From positions 1,364,001-1,428,000 of the forward strand of contig OZ252022.1 in assembly GCA_965247615.1 (NCBI GenBank): 64,000 nt of DNA, given 5' to 3'. Position numbers and translations under genes: made by a program. Below the pieces are notes generated by a model that worked only from the letters and a program-made list of their open reading frames with translations, did not search any database and was not told where the DNA came from. This document shows positions 16,404 to 24,732 of the stretch, piece after piece; the first letter of the stretch is position 1, and every line of letters begins with the position of its first letter. Source of the DNA: G965197715 sp965247615. Its GTDB lineage: Bacteria; Chloroflexota; Dehalococcoidia; Lucifugimonadales; UBA1127.

Positions 16404-17102
16404 GTGGCTCCGGCGAAGCAGCTCTACGAGTTTCAGGTGCTCGAGACAGGGCTGGCCCAGTCCCAGAAGGCCTTGGCCCAGATTCGGGCCGGCCTCCAGG
16501 ACTCCCAGGTCCTCGACGACGCCCGCCGGCGCTTGGACCAAGCCCAGAAGTCCCTCGAAGCTTTCCAAGCCGAGCAGCGGGACTTGGATCTGGGTCTCGG
16601 TGCCCTGGAATCCCACGTCCAGCAGGTCGAAAAGAAGCTCTATGACGGCAGTATCTCCAACCCCAAGGAGCTCCAGGGCTACCAGCAAGACCTCCGCATG
16701 CTCCGGCGTCAGAAGAGCGAACAAGAGGACGCCCTCCTGGAGGTCATGGACCGCGCGGAAGGCGCCCTCCGCGGCGTCCGCGCCGCACAGAGTGCCCTGG
16801 CCTCCGCCGAGGCCGCCTGGAACGCGGAGCATCAGCAACTCATCGGGGAGAGGGACCGACTGACCATGAACGTGGCCCGCCTGGAGCAGCAGCTCCAGGC
16901 CGCCGCCTCCAGCGTCGACCCCCGGGAGCTGAAGCTGTACGAGAGCATGAAGAGGTCCCGCGGCACCGCCGTATCCCGCGTCGAGCAGGGCATCTGCCGC
17001 GCCTGCGGCCTCGCACTCCCCTCCCACGAGCTCCAACGCGCCCGCGCCGCCGCGGACCTGGTGCGGTGCAGCAGTTGCGGGCGCCTGCTCTTCGTCGTCT
17101 AG
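16404..17102 (+). CDS. Coiled-coil protein with C4-type zinc ribbon (COG1579-like)
   Basis: Protein of 232 aa from GTG 16404, preceded by GAGGCG. Residues 1 to about 180 are a long antiparallel coiled coil with many Gln/Leu heptads. The C-terminus is a zinc ribbon with two CxxC pairs (CRAC and CSSC). The family is widespread and poorly understood; some members bind nucleic acid or act in secretion. It lies 150 bases upstream of RNase P RNA in the same orientation. Confidence 0.85.
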   Translation: MAPAKQLYEFQVLETGLAQSQKALAQIRAGLQDSQVLDDARRRLDQAQKSLEAFQAEQRDLDLGLGALESHVQQVEKKLYDGSISNPKELQGYQQDLRMLRRQKSEQEDALLEVMDRAEGALRGVRAAQSALASAEAAWNAEHQQLIGERDRLTMNVARLEQQLQAAASSVDPRELKLYESMKRSRGTAVSRVEQGICRACGLALPSHELQRARAAADLVRCSSCGRLLFVV

Positions 17103-17252
17103 CGGCGCGCTGGCCCCGGCCCTCGCACCGAACGTCGGCGGTCGCCGTCGCGCTCCCCCACCCGAACCCTGGGACCGCGGCCGGAGCGCCCGTACCCGCG
17201 CTGGGGCGGCATCCGCGCCAAGCCCCCTTCGAGTCGCCCTCAAGCGGGCTGC

Positions 17253-17258
17253 TATAAT
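17253..17258 (+). promoter_or_regulatory. Probable -10 element of the RNase P RNA promoter
   Basis: A perfect TATAAT lies seven bases before the predicted 5' end of rnpB. No convincing -35 box is visible at 17-bp spacing; TTCGAG at 17228 is weak. Confidence 0.6.
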
Positions 17259-17263
17259 GAAGC

Positions 17264-17623
17264 GGGCCGGTGGGCCGGATGGCCGCTCCCCGCACTAGCG
17301 GGGAGAGGAAAGTCCGAGCTCCATCGGGCAAGGGTGCTGGGTAACGCCCAGGCGGGGTAACCCGACGGAAAGTGCCACAGAAACATACCGCTCCGCTCGC
17401 CGGAGCAAGGGTGAAATCGGGAGGTAAGAGCTCCCGGCCGTCCGCGGAGACGCGGCGGCGGGCAAACCCCACCCGGAGCAAGGCCGCACAGGGGGCTATG
17501 GGCGCCCGGCCCGCCCCCGGGTAGGCTGCACGAGGCGCCGAGCAATCGACGTCCCAGAGGGATGGCCATCGCTCCGGCGGCGACGCCGGAGTACAGAACT
17601 CGGCTTACAGGCCCACCGGTCCC
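17264..17623 (+). ncRNA. rnpB: RNase P RNA (bacterial type A-like)
   Basis: Catalytic RNA for tRNA 5' maturation. Conserved blocks appear in order: GAGGAAAGTCCGAGCTCC, CGACGGAAAGTGCCACAGAAA, GGTAAGAGCTC, GCAAGGCCGCACAGGGG and the 3' AGAACTCGGCTTACAGGCCC. The P1 helix closes by pairing CCGGTGGGCC near 17268 with GGCCCACCGG near 17610. The ends are set by this helix, giving about 360 nt. A TATAAT lies just upstream. Confidence 0.95.
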
Positions 17624-17773
17624 ATCAAACTCGGCGCGCCATCCGTGGCGGCCCGCGCCCCTTGGTCCCTCTCCACCGCGCCCCGGGTCGACCGGTTGTA
17701 CCAGTGTGGACAGGGCATGCTGGACAGGCCGGAGACCGTGGGCCCCCGCCCGCCGTCCCCCCGGAGGCGCTGA

Positions 17774-17989
17774 TCAGCTCTCCGCGGCAGCCTCGCTCTT
17801 GCGCCCCCGGAAGGCGCCGCCCGCCGGAAGGTGCAGCGAGTAGTCCGCTTTCGATGCAAACACAGACGGCAGTCGCTCCCCCTGGCCGCCGCAGGTTGGG
17901 CACCCCGCCGGCTCCGCCATCTTGCTCATGGGCCGCATGACCTCGAACTCTTCATTGCACGTCGCGCACCAGAACTCGTACAGAGCCAT
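17774..17989 (-). CDS. FmdB-family zinc ribbon protein
   Basis: Protein of 71 aa beginning MALYEFWCATCNEEFEVM, the usual FmdB start, although the open frame extends 12 codons further upstream. Two CxxC pairs (CATC and CPTC) form a zinc ribbon, followed by a short basic and acidic tail. Family members are putative regulatory or chaperone-like small proteins of unsettled function. Confidence 0.9.
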   Translation of the reverse strand: MALYEFWCATCNEEFEVMRPMSKMAEPAGCPTCGGQGERLPSVFASKADYSLHLPAGGAFRGRKSEAAAES

Positions 17990-18217
17990 GGAAACCGCTC
18001 CTTCAAAGAATTGCCGTCTCTCCACGATACTCTATTCTGCCCAGTCACCTGTGGACGCTCAAGGGGGTGGCCGGGCCAGTCATTGTGAGGCGATTTTGGC
18101 GCGGTTGGACTGCGCACTCTGAGCCTGTCGCAGATCGTGAGCGGGGAGGCCGCATCCCGTACAATGGAATGCGGCGTCGGCCCCAGGATTCTCACGCACC
18201 GGGGAGCACCCACTGAC

Positions 18218-19000
18218 ATGGAGCAGGAAGCCCTGACCCCGGAAGCCGTCACCCGCGGGCTCGGCACGCGGACCGTCGGGCGGCGAGTCGTGTGCCTCGC
18301 CACCGCCGAGTCGACCATGGACGAAGCCCGTCGCGAGGCCGAGGCCGGCGCACCCGAGGGCGCCGTCGTCCTCGCCGAGGAGCAGACCGGCGGCCGCGGA
18401 CGCTTCCACCGCGCATGGCTCTCACCCCCGGGCGCCAACCTGCTCCTCTCCGTTGTCCTGCGCCCCAGCCTCCATGAGCTGCTTCGACTGAACATGGCCG
18501 TCACCCTCGCCGTCGCCCGGACCGTCCGCGCCGTCACCGGCATCGATCCCACCGTGAAATGGCCCAACGACGTGCTCCTGGACCGCCGCAAGGTCAGCGG
18601 CATTCTCATCGAGAGCACCGTCGACGGCGATGCCGTGCGGTGCGCCGTCGCGGGCATCGGCCTCAACGTCAACTTCGATCCTGACCCGTACCCCGAAATC
18701 GCCGCCACTGCCACCAGCCTCATGGCCGCCGTGGGCGCGCCGGTGTCGCGGTTGGCGGCGCTCCGCACGCTCCTCCGGGAGCTCGACGAGCTCTACGCGT
18801 CCCTGGGCCGGAGCGACGCCGTCTACGAGGAGTGGCGTGGGCTCCTCGACACTCTCGGTCAGTGGGTCCGCGTGAGCTGGGGCCGCCGCGTGGAGGATGG
18901 GCTCGCCGCCGACGTGGACCCGGAAGGCAACCTCATCCTGGAGCGCCGCGACGGCTCCAGAGTGACCATGCTGGCCGGCGAGGTCACGCTCCGAGGCTGA
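18218..19000 (+). CDS. birA: Biotin--[acetyl-CoA carboxylase] ligase
   Basis: Protein of 260 aa. Motifs are EEQTGGRGRFHRAWLSPPG (biotinyl-AMP loop), KWPNDVLLD, KVSGILIE and GIGLNVN, with the BPL C-terminal domain after about residue 205. There is no N-terminal helix-turn-helix, so it is a monofunctional ligase without repressor function. The start is the ATG at 18218 behind GGGGAG. Confidence 0.93.
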   Translation: MEQEALTPEAVTRGLGTRTVGRRVVCLATAESTMDEARREAEAGAPEGAVVLAEEQTGGRGRFHRAWLSPPGANLLLSVVLRPSLHELLRLNMAVTLAVARTVRAVTGIDPTVKWPNDVLLDRRKVSGILIESTVDGDAVRCAVAGIGLNVNFDPDPYPEIAATATSLMAAVGAPVSRLAALRTLLRELDELYASLGRSDAVYEEWRGLLDTLGQWVRVSWGRRVEDGLAADVDPEGNLILERRDGSRVTMLAGEVTLRG

Positions 19001-19025
19001 GAGGGGAGGGGCCGCCCACTGCGGA

Positions 19026-20024
19026 CTACCGCATCCGGTGTGCCAGCCCACGCAGGTCTGCTTCTGGGCGAGCGCCCATGTGCCCGATGATCTCGGATGC
19101 CGCCGCAGCGCCGATGCGCCCGCTCGCCGGCAGGTCGTAGCCGTGCGTGAGCCCGTACAGGAACCCCGCGGCATAGAGGTCGCCGGCCCCCGTGGCATCC
19201 ACCACACGTTCCACGGGCACGGCGTCCACCACGTGTACGTTGCCGCCCGCCGCGATGACGGAGCCTTTCTCGCTGCGGGTCACCGCCGCCAGCTTGCAGT
19301 CGCCGCGAACGCGCTGCAGTGCCGCCTCGAAGTCACGCGCCTGGTACAGCGAGATGATCTCATCCTCGTTGGCGAACAGCACGTCGATGTGCTCGCGGAC
19401 CAGCTCCTTGAACGAGTCCCGGTGCCGGTCTACGCAGAAGGGATCAGACAGCGTCAGCGCCACCCGGCGTTGGGCCGCGTGGGCCGTCTCCGCCGCCTTG
19501 ACCATCGCCGCCTTCGCCTGCGGCAGGTCCCACAGGTACCCCTCTAGGTACACCACCTGGTGGCCCCGGATCGTCTCCGGTTCGATGTCCCCTGGCTCCA
19601 GCTCGACGCACGCGCCAAGATGCGTCGCCATCGTCCGCTCGCCGTCTGGCGTCACGACGACCAGGCACCGCCCCGTGGGTTGGCCGTCGTGCGCCGGTTG
19701 GCCCTCCGTGCTGATGCCCATGGCGTGCAGGTCGTGCCGGAACACGGCCCCGAACGGGTCGTCGCGCACCTTGCCGATGTAGGAGCCCGTGCCCCCAAGG
19801 GCGGCGATGCCCGCCATGGTGTTCCCCACCGAGCCACCGGACTGCTCCATCGTCGGGCCCATGGCCTCGTATATCCTGGCCGCCTGCTCCGCGTCCACCA
19901 GCGTCATGGCGCCCTTCGCCATGACGTGCCGCGCCAGGAACTCGTCGTCCGCGTGCGCCAGGATGTCCACGATGGCGTTGCCGATGCCGACGACGTCCTT
20001 CAGTCCGTTCTCTGCGGTGTCCAT
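19026..20024 (-). CDS. PfkB-family sugar/nucleoside kinase (adenosine kinase-like)
   Basis: Protein of 332 aa with the N-terminal PfkB pattern VVGIGNAIVDILA, the glycine pair QSGGSVGNTMAGIAALGG and the C-terminal signature DATGAGDLYAAGFLYG, whose Asp is the catalytic base. It resembles the adenosine kinase/ribokinase group; the sugar or nucleoside substrate is not certain. It is convergent with birA, 25 bases apart. Confidence 0.88.
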   Translation of the reverse strand: MDTAENGLKDVVGIGNAIVDILAHADDEFLARHVMAKGAMTLVDAEQAARIYEAMGPTMEQSGGSVGNTMAGIAALGGTGSYIGKVRDDPFGAVFRHDLHAMGISTEGQPAHDGQPTGRCLVVVTPDGERTMATHLGACVELEPGDIEPETIRGHQVVYLEGYLWDLPQAKAAMVKAAETAHAAQRRVALTLSDPFCVDRHRDSFKELVREHIDVLFANEDEIISLYQARDFEAALQRVRGDCKLAAVTRSEKGSVIAAGGNVHVVDAVPVERVVDATGAGDLYAAGFLYGLTHGYDLPASGRIGAAAASEIIGHMGARPEADLRGLAHRMR

Positions 20025-20266
20025 CTTTCATGCATCCTGGCGACGGCTTCGCCCCCGGCGTCTCTCCTAGCCCGTCCCTGGCGGACCGTATCCATGTGTG
20101 GGTAGTGATCCCCCGTGCGCCTGCTCAGGGCCCGCCCGCAGCCCGCATTCCCCGCAAGATTCCCCGCAAGGGAGTCTGCAATTGGCCCCTTGATGACCGG
20201 TTGCGGCGCCCGCAGGGCAGTGCGAGGCAGGCTTGCCTCCGACTGCGCAGCCGCGCGTTGAGACCC

Positions 20267-21430
20267 TCACCCAAGGTTGTAGAGGCGTGCGCAGTTGTCC
20301 CAGAGGATCCTGCGCTTGCTATCGTCGGAGACCCCCTCCAGGCCGAGGAAGCTCTCCGTCGCGTGCGGGTAGGCCGAGTCGTCGTGGGGCCAGTCCGTCG
20401 ACAGCACCAGGTTCTCGTCCCCGATTGCGTCGATGGTGTACCGGACCAGCGCCTCGTCGGGGTCCACCGATACGAAGCACTGGCGGCGAAAGTACTCGCT
20501 CGGCGCCAGCTTCAGCCCGAAGCGCTCCTTGTCCCCCATCTTGGCCTCGTGCTCGTCAAGGCAGTAGAGCCACCACGGCGCCCAGCTGGAGTGGCCCTCC
20601 AGGAACGCTGCCTTCAGGCCCGGGTGTCGCTCGAAGACCCCGCCGGTGAGCATGGCCCCCAGCGTGCAGATCAGCTCCACTGGGTGAGCCACCGCGTGGC
20701 CAAGGGCGTGGTTGTCCATGTAGCGGCGCGCCAGGTGATCCTGGTACGCCATCTGGATGCCGTGGAAAGAGACCGGGACTTGCAGGCGCTCGGCCTCAGC
20801 CCAGAAGGGCTCGTAGTACTCGTCATACCACGGACGGTTGCGGACCGGATTGCTGGGGAGCACCAGCGTCACTGCGCCCAGCTCGGTCACCGCCCGCCGG
20901 GCCTCGGCCGCGGCAAGCTGCACGTCGTGCATTGGGACCATCGCGCCAACCTTCATCCGTTCAGGGTCCGCGTCGCAGTAGTCCCGCAGCCAGTGGTTGA
21001 AGGCACGGCATATGGCGGCGGCGACCCCCGCGTCCATCTCGTCGATGGCGATGACGTGGGCGGCGTGCGTGCGGAAGCAGACCGCCACGTCGATGCCCTC
21101 TACCTCCATCGCCTGGAGCATCTCCTGGGGCCTCGTGCCCTCCCGGGTCGTGTCGCCTGCGGCCTTCGTGGAGGCCCGGCCCGTCTCCGCGCCGCGCTCC
21201 TTTGCCAGATCGCCCCGGATCTGGAGTGTTCGGCTCCGCTCGGGCAGGTCCGAGTATGCCGGTAGGGCCTTCCCCATGGAAGTCCACCCGCCGCCGCGGT
21301 TGGAGTCCACGGCGTTGTTGATCCTCGGGGCCTGGTCGCGGTAGCCGGGCTCCATGTACTCCAGCCACAGGTCGCCCGGCTCGCGGACGTGGATGTCGCT
21401 GTCCAGGACCTTGAAGCCGTGCTTCGCCAT
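20267..21430 (-). CDS. Amidohydrolase family protein (Amidohydrolase_2, ACMSD-like)
   Basis: TIM-barrel metal-dependent hydrolase or decarboxylase of 387 aa. The metal site begins with VLDSDIHVREP. Later landmarks are VSFHGI (His), a conserved EGH in LEGHSSWAPW and the C-terminal metal Asp in LSTDWPHDD. The start ATG at 21430 follows GGAGG; an ATG four codons earlier has no such site. The family includes ACMSD and resorcylate decarboxylases; the substrate is unknown. Confidence 0.88.
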   Translation of the reverse strand: MAKHGFKVLDSDIHVREPGDLWLEYMEPGYRDQAPRINNAVDSNRGGGWTSMGKALPAYSDLPERSRTLQIRGDLAKERGAETGRASTKAAGDTTREGTRPQEMLQAMEVEGIDVAVCFRTHAAHVIAIDEMDAGVAAAICRAFNHWLRDYCDADPERMKVGAMVPMHDVQLAAAEARRAVTELGAVTLVLPSNPVRNRPWYDEYYEPFWAEAERLQVPVSFHGIQMAYQDHLARRYMDNHALGHAVAHPVELICTLGAMLTGGVFERHPGLKAAFLEGHSSWAPWWLYCLDEHEAKMGDKERFGLKLAPSEYFRRQCFVSVDPDEALVRYTIDAIGDENLVLSTDWPHDDSAYPHATESFLGLEGVSDDSKRRILWDNCARLYNLG

Positions 21431-21930
21431 GTGGGCCTCCATCCTTCCCGGAATGGGCAGCGCCCGTGGCCAGCCCTTGCCGGCGCCGCTGCCTCGTCAG
21501 CATAGGAGACTAGCAGCGCCGCCGTGAGGCGTCAATTCTCAGGCAGCGGCGGCCCGAGGGTCTGCACGAGGACGTGCCCCCCGCCGGCGACCCCCTGCCA
21601 CCCACCTGTTGCCCGTACAAGACCATACCCCCTACTATGCCTGTAACATACCCACGAAAGGAGACCCTTGCACACCCCGCCATCCCCGCACCCACCCCCG
21701 GCCGCACACCGCCCTCGTCATTCCCGCGGCGGTGGGGGGGCGCCCCGACAACAATCAAAACGCAACGCCACGCCGAAGCTACCGGCGCGACCCAAAAGCA
21801 AACAATCAACCCTTTTGCAACTTCCAGCTTCAGAAAAAGCAAAAAACGTCTTGACTATCATACGAAGCTAATCAATCAAACCAGGCGCCCCGCAACCCTT
21901 CTCCCGCGTGGCCGCCGCGGCGGCGCTGGG
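21431..21930. other. Intergenic region upstream of the histidine leader
   Basis: Five hundred bases without a supported gene. It holds an AT-rich patch (about 21760-21880) within GC-rich surroundings and a GTCATTCCCGCGG fragment at 21717, resembling the R3 repeat. Short frames here look like low-complexity noise. Confidence 0.5.
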
Positions 21931-21960
21931 TTGACCCCGCTTGGCGGCCGATGGTATAGT
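21931..21960 (+). promoter_or_regulatory. Sigma70-type promoter of the his operon leader
   Basis: TTGACC at 21931-21936 and TATAGT at 21955-21960 with an 18-bp spacer. Transcription would start near 21967, giving a leader transcript of about 260 nt before hisZ. Confidence 0.65.
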
Positions 21961-21990
21961 CCCTAGAAGGAAGCGAGAGGGGTCTTCGGC

Positions 21991-22059
21991 ATGACGGGTA
22001 TTGCGAGTCGGCTTCACGAGCATCATCATGGCCATCCGCCGGTTGATGCCGCGCCCTGA
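21991..22059 (+). CDS. hisL: Histidine-rich leader peptide (his attenuator)
   Basis: Peptide of 22 aa with ATG at 21991 behind AGAGGGG, and a TGA stop at 22057. Residues 9-15 read HEHHHGH, five His codons in seven, and no other amino acid is enriched. It lies between a good promoter and a strong terminator hairpin in front of five histidine biosynthesis genes. That is the arrangement of translation-coupled his attenuation: ribosome stalling at His codons under histidyl-tRNA shortage would alter leader folding. The protein product itself probably has no function. Confidence 0.8.
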   Translation: MTGIASRLHEHHHGHPPVDAAP

Positions 22060-22066
22060 GACTCGC
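22003..22066 (+). promoter_or_regulatory. Attenuator stem 1:2 enclosing the His codons
   Basis: GCGAGTC at 22003-22009 can pair with GACTCGC at 22060-22066. The loop contains the His codon run and the stop codon, as expected for the pause hairpin. The adjacent GCCGC at 22065-22069 could alternatively pair with GCGGC in the terminator loop at 22097-22101. Confidence 0.5.
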
Positions 22067-22085
22067 CGCACAGAAGCAGGTGAAC

Positions 22086-22120
22086 GAGACCTTGGGGCGG
22101 CCCCCAAGGTCTCTTCTGTG
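22086..22120 (+). terminator. Attenuator terminator hairpin
   Basis: A perfect 12-bp stem, GAGACCTTGGGG with CCCCAAGGTCTC, closes a four-base loop (22098-22101). TTCTGTGT follows. CACAGAAG at 22069-22076 is exactly complementary to CTTCTGTG at 22113-22120, so the tail can also be sequestered. The U-tract is weak for an intrinsic terminator. Confidence 0.7.
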
Positions 22121-22228
22121 TATGGGGACCACAGCCCGCGGCCCCCGGACCTCTCCTCCAGCGCCTTCTAAGGGCGTGGGCAATAGAGCTATGCTCAATC
22201 GAGTTGAACAGTCGGACGTGACCGGAAG

Positions 22229-23677
22229 ATGACGGTATCGCGCCCAGAGACCGATCCCGCGACGGCCACCGCCTTGGACGACGCCCTCCGCCGCCTCCCG
22301 GGCATGCGTGACCTCACCGAGTCCGAGCACGCCCGCATGCGCCGCACCCAGGACGGTATGCAGCGCACCCTCGCCCTCCATGGGTACCGCGTCGTGGAAA
22401 CACCCGTGCTCGAGCCCACCGAGCTCTTCCTGCGCAAGTCCGGCGGCGAGCTCGCCTCCCGCATGTACACCTTCACAGAACCTGGCGGTCGCCGGGTCAG
22501 CCTCCGCCCCGAGTACACCTCGGCTGTCATCCGGCTCTTCCTCAGCGAGCAGCGGCGGGAGCCCCTTCCTCTCCGCTACCAGTATGCCGGCCCCGTGTTC
22601 CGCTATGATCCCGCCTCCCCCACCCGCCAACGCGAGTTCCACCAGGTTGGCGCCGAGCTCATCGGCGCCTCCGGTCCCGAGGCCGACGCCGAGGTGCTCT
22701 CCCTCGCCTGCCAGCTCCTCACCCAACAGGGCCTGGCGGACCTCCGACTCTCCATCGGCGACGTGGGCGCCGTCCATGCTCTCCTGGACCAGTTTGGACT
22801 CTCGGAACGCGTCCAGCTCCTCCTCCTTGCCGGCGTCGGCGACATGCGCGACGGCAGCGCCGGGGTGGCACGCGTCAAGCAGCGCGCCGAGGCCATGGGC
22901 CTCTTCCGCCAGACCGAGGACGGCGCCGAGCCCGGAGCCCGCGCTGCCACACTGCCGCACTGCCTCCTCATGCCCACCCTCCAGAACCCCGTCGGCGTGC
23001 GGACGCGCGAAGAGATCCTGGACCGGCTCTCACGGAAGCTCCAGGCCGGAGACACGCCGGAGCTGGTGCAGCGCGCCCTGGAGTTCACCGCGCAGCTGGC
23101 CCTCGTCCGGGGCGATCCCGGACCTGCGTTGACCGAAGCCAAGACCCTGGCGAAGCGGCATGGCCTGGATCCCGCCCCCCTGGACTCTGTCCAGAAGACC
23201 CTGACTGTGTTGGAGCTCCACGGTCTCAAGAGCGTCGAAACCCTCCTGGACATGGGGCTCGCCCGCGGCCTCGCATACTACACCGGCATCGTCTTCGAGA
23301 TTCGACGCCCCTCCAGCCCCCGGGACGCGTCCCTCGGCGGCGGCGGCCGCTACGACGGTCTCCTCAAGGCCCTGGGCGGTGGCCGCGGCGTGTCCGCCCT
23401 CGGTTTTGCCTGCTCCACAGAGCGCGTCCTCGAGGCCCTGGGCCCAGCAGACCCCGGGGACAGGCCCCTCCGCAGGGTCCTCGTGGCCCCACGGAGCCCA
23501 GAGGCCTACGGACCCGCCCTGAAGGTCGCCGCCGCCCTCCGGCTGGGCGCCGAGGCCGCCGAGGTCACCGCCAGTCCCACCGCCCTCCCAGCGGGCAGGG
23601 AGCTTGCCCGCGGCAAAAACATGGACGCACTCGTTCTGGTGGAAGCGGATGGAAGCAGCCAACGAGAACCAATCTAA
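22229..23677 (+). CDS. hisZ: HisRS-like protein, probably ATP phosphoribosyltransferase regulatory subunit HisZ
   Basis: Class II aminoacyl-tRNA synthetase-like protein of 482 aa. Motif 2 appears as YAGPVFRYDPASPTRQREFHQVG. The histidine-binding segments are ARGLAYYTGIVFEI and GGGGRYDGL, and a motif 3-like GFACSTERV is present. The Asp of the HisRS signature RGLDYYT is Ala here. A C-terminal domain of about 80 aa resembles the anticodon-binding fold. Position immediately before hisG, with overlapping ends, favours HisZ over a true histidyl-tRNA synthetase, but length and preserved motifs leave that open. The start has no strong ribosome site. Confidence 0.75.
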   Translation: MTVSRPETDPATATALDDALRRLPGMRDLTESEHARMRRTQDGMQRTLALHGYRVVETPVLEPTELFLRKSGGELASRMYTFTEPGGRRVSLRPEYTSAVIRLFLSEQRREPLPLRYQYAGPVFRYDPASPTRQREFHQVGAELIGASGPEADAEVLSLACQLLTQQGLADLRLSIGDVGAVHALLDQFGLSERVQLLLLAGVGDMRDGSAGVARVKQRAEAMGLFRQTEDGAEPGARAATLPHCLLMPTLQNPVGVRTREEILDRLSRKLQAGDTPELVQRALEFTAQLALVRGDPGPALTEAKTLAKRHGLDPAPLDSVQKTLTVLELHGLKSVETLLDMGLARGLAYYTGIVFEIRRPSSPRDASLGGGGRYDGLLKALGGGRGVSALGFACSTERVLEALGPADPGDRPLRRVLVAPRSPEAYGPALKVAAALRLGAEAAEVTASPTALPAGRELARGKNMDALVLVEADGSSQREPI

Positions 23678-24707
23678 CGGCAGCCAGAGCGGCCTGCGGC
23701 TCGCCCTCCCCAGCGACGGTGAGCTCTACGAGTCCACGCTGCGCTTCCTGGCCGCCTGCGGCATCCCCGTCGAGCGCGCCAGCAGCCGCCGCTATACCGC
23801 CGAGCTGGCTTCCGTGCCCGGCGCCCTCGCCCTCTTCCAGCGCGGCGCGGATATCACGGCCAAGGTCGAAGAAGGGACTGCCGACCTCGGCGTCGTCGGC
23901 CTGGACCGCTTCATGGAGTCGCGCCGTGAAGACGGAGCCGCCGTCGTCATCGTCGAAGACCTCGGCTTCGGTGGCTGTGAGCTCGTCCTCGCCGTCCCGG
24001 AGGCCTGGGTCGACGTCACCTCCACTGCCGACCTCGCAGACCTCGCCGTCGAGTTCCGCGAAAAGGGCCGCGAGCTCCGCATCGCCACCAAGTACCCCCT
24101 CCTCGTGGAGCGCTTCCTCTACGCCCGCGGCGTCAACTACTTCTCGCTCGTCCTGACCAGCGGCACCCTGGAGGCTGCCCCCGCCATGGGCTACGCCGAC
24201 CTCATCGCGGACCTGACCGCCAGCGGCGTCACCCTCCGCGAGAACAACCTCAAGACCCTGACCGACGGTTCAGTCCTCGTATCCCAGGCCTGTCTCATCG
24301 CCAACCGCCGCCTCCTCGCCCGCGCGCCGGCCAAGCTCAACGGCGCCCGCGGCATGTTGGAGCGCGTAGAAGCCCACTTGCGCGCCAGGGGCTTCTGCTC
24401 CATCATGGCGAACGTGCGGGGACCGACTGAGCAGGCTGTCGCCGCCCGGGTCATGGAGCAGCCCGGCCTCGCCGGCGTCGAGGGCCCCACCGTCGCCCCC
24501 GTCCACACCCTGGACGCCGAGGACTGGTACGCCGTGACCATCCTTGTGAGGAAGGAGCGCACCATGGACGCCGTGGAGCACCTCCGGAGCATTGGGGGCA
24601 ACGGCATCGCCGTCGTCGCCGCCGCGTACCTCTTCGAGGCCGAGTGCGCAGCCTACCAGCGCCTCCTGGCGCTGCTGGATGGGGAAGCCCGCAATCCCAC
24701 AGATTGA
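23649..24707 (+). CDS. hisG: ATP phosphoribosyltransferase, long form with regulatory domain
   Basis: First enzyme of histidine biosynthesis, joining ATP and PRPP; 352 aa. The catalytic part starts LRLALPSDGELYEST, carries GADITAKVEEGTADLGVVGLDR, and ends around residue 230. The C-terminal block PVHTLDAEDWYAVTILVRKE through NGIAVVAAAYLF matches the PII-like HisG_C domain that binds histidine. The chosen ATG overlaps the end of hisZ by 29 bases. The presence of both a regulatory domain and a HisZ-like protein is unusual. Confidence 0.88.
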   Translation: MEAANENQSNGSQSGLRLALPSDGELYESTLRFLAACGIPVERASSRRYTAELASVPGALALFQRGADITAKVEEGTADLGVVGLDRFMESRREDGAAVVIVEDLGFGGCELVLAVPEAWVDVTSTADLADLAVEFREKGRELRIATKYPLLVERFLYARGVNYFSLVLTSGTLEAAPAMGYADLIADLTASGVTLRENNLKTLTDGSVLVSQACLIANRRLLARAPAKLNGARGMLERVEAHLRARGFCSIMANVRGPTEQAVAARVMEQPGLAGVEGPTVAPVHTLDAEDWYAVTILVRKERTMDAVEHLRSIGGNGIAVVAAAYLFEAECAAYQRLLALLDGEARNPTD

Positions 24708-24732
24708 AGCTGGACCTGAGACGGAGATCACC

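Noticed and set aside
16254..17243. 329-codon minus-strand frame over the zinc-ribbon gene
   Set aside because: Low-complexity Gly/Leu/Ala translation antisense to a gene with recognised CxxC motifs.
17252..17569. Minus-strand frames over RNase P RNA
   Set aside because: The region is explained by conserved rnpB sequence and P1 pairing.
21931..22228. T-box riboswitch upstream of the his operon
   Set aside because: No T-box core sequence or stem I specifier loop is present; the His-rich leader peptide explains the control better.
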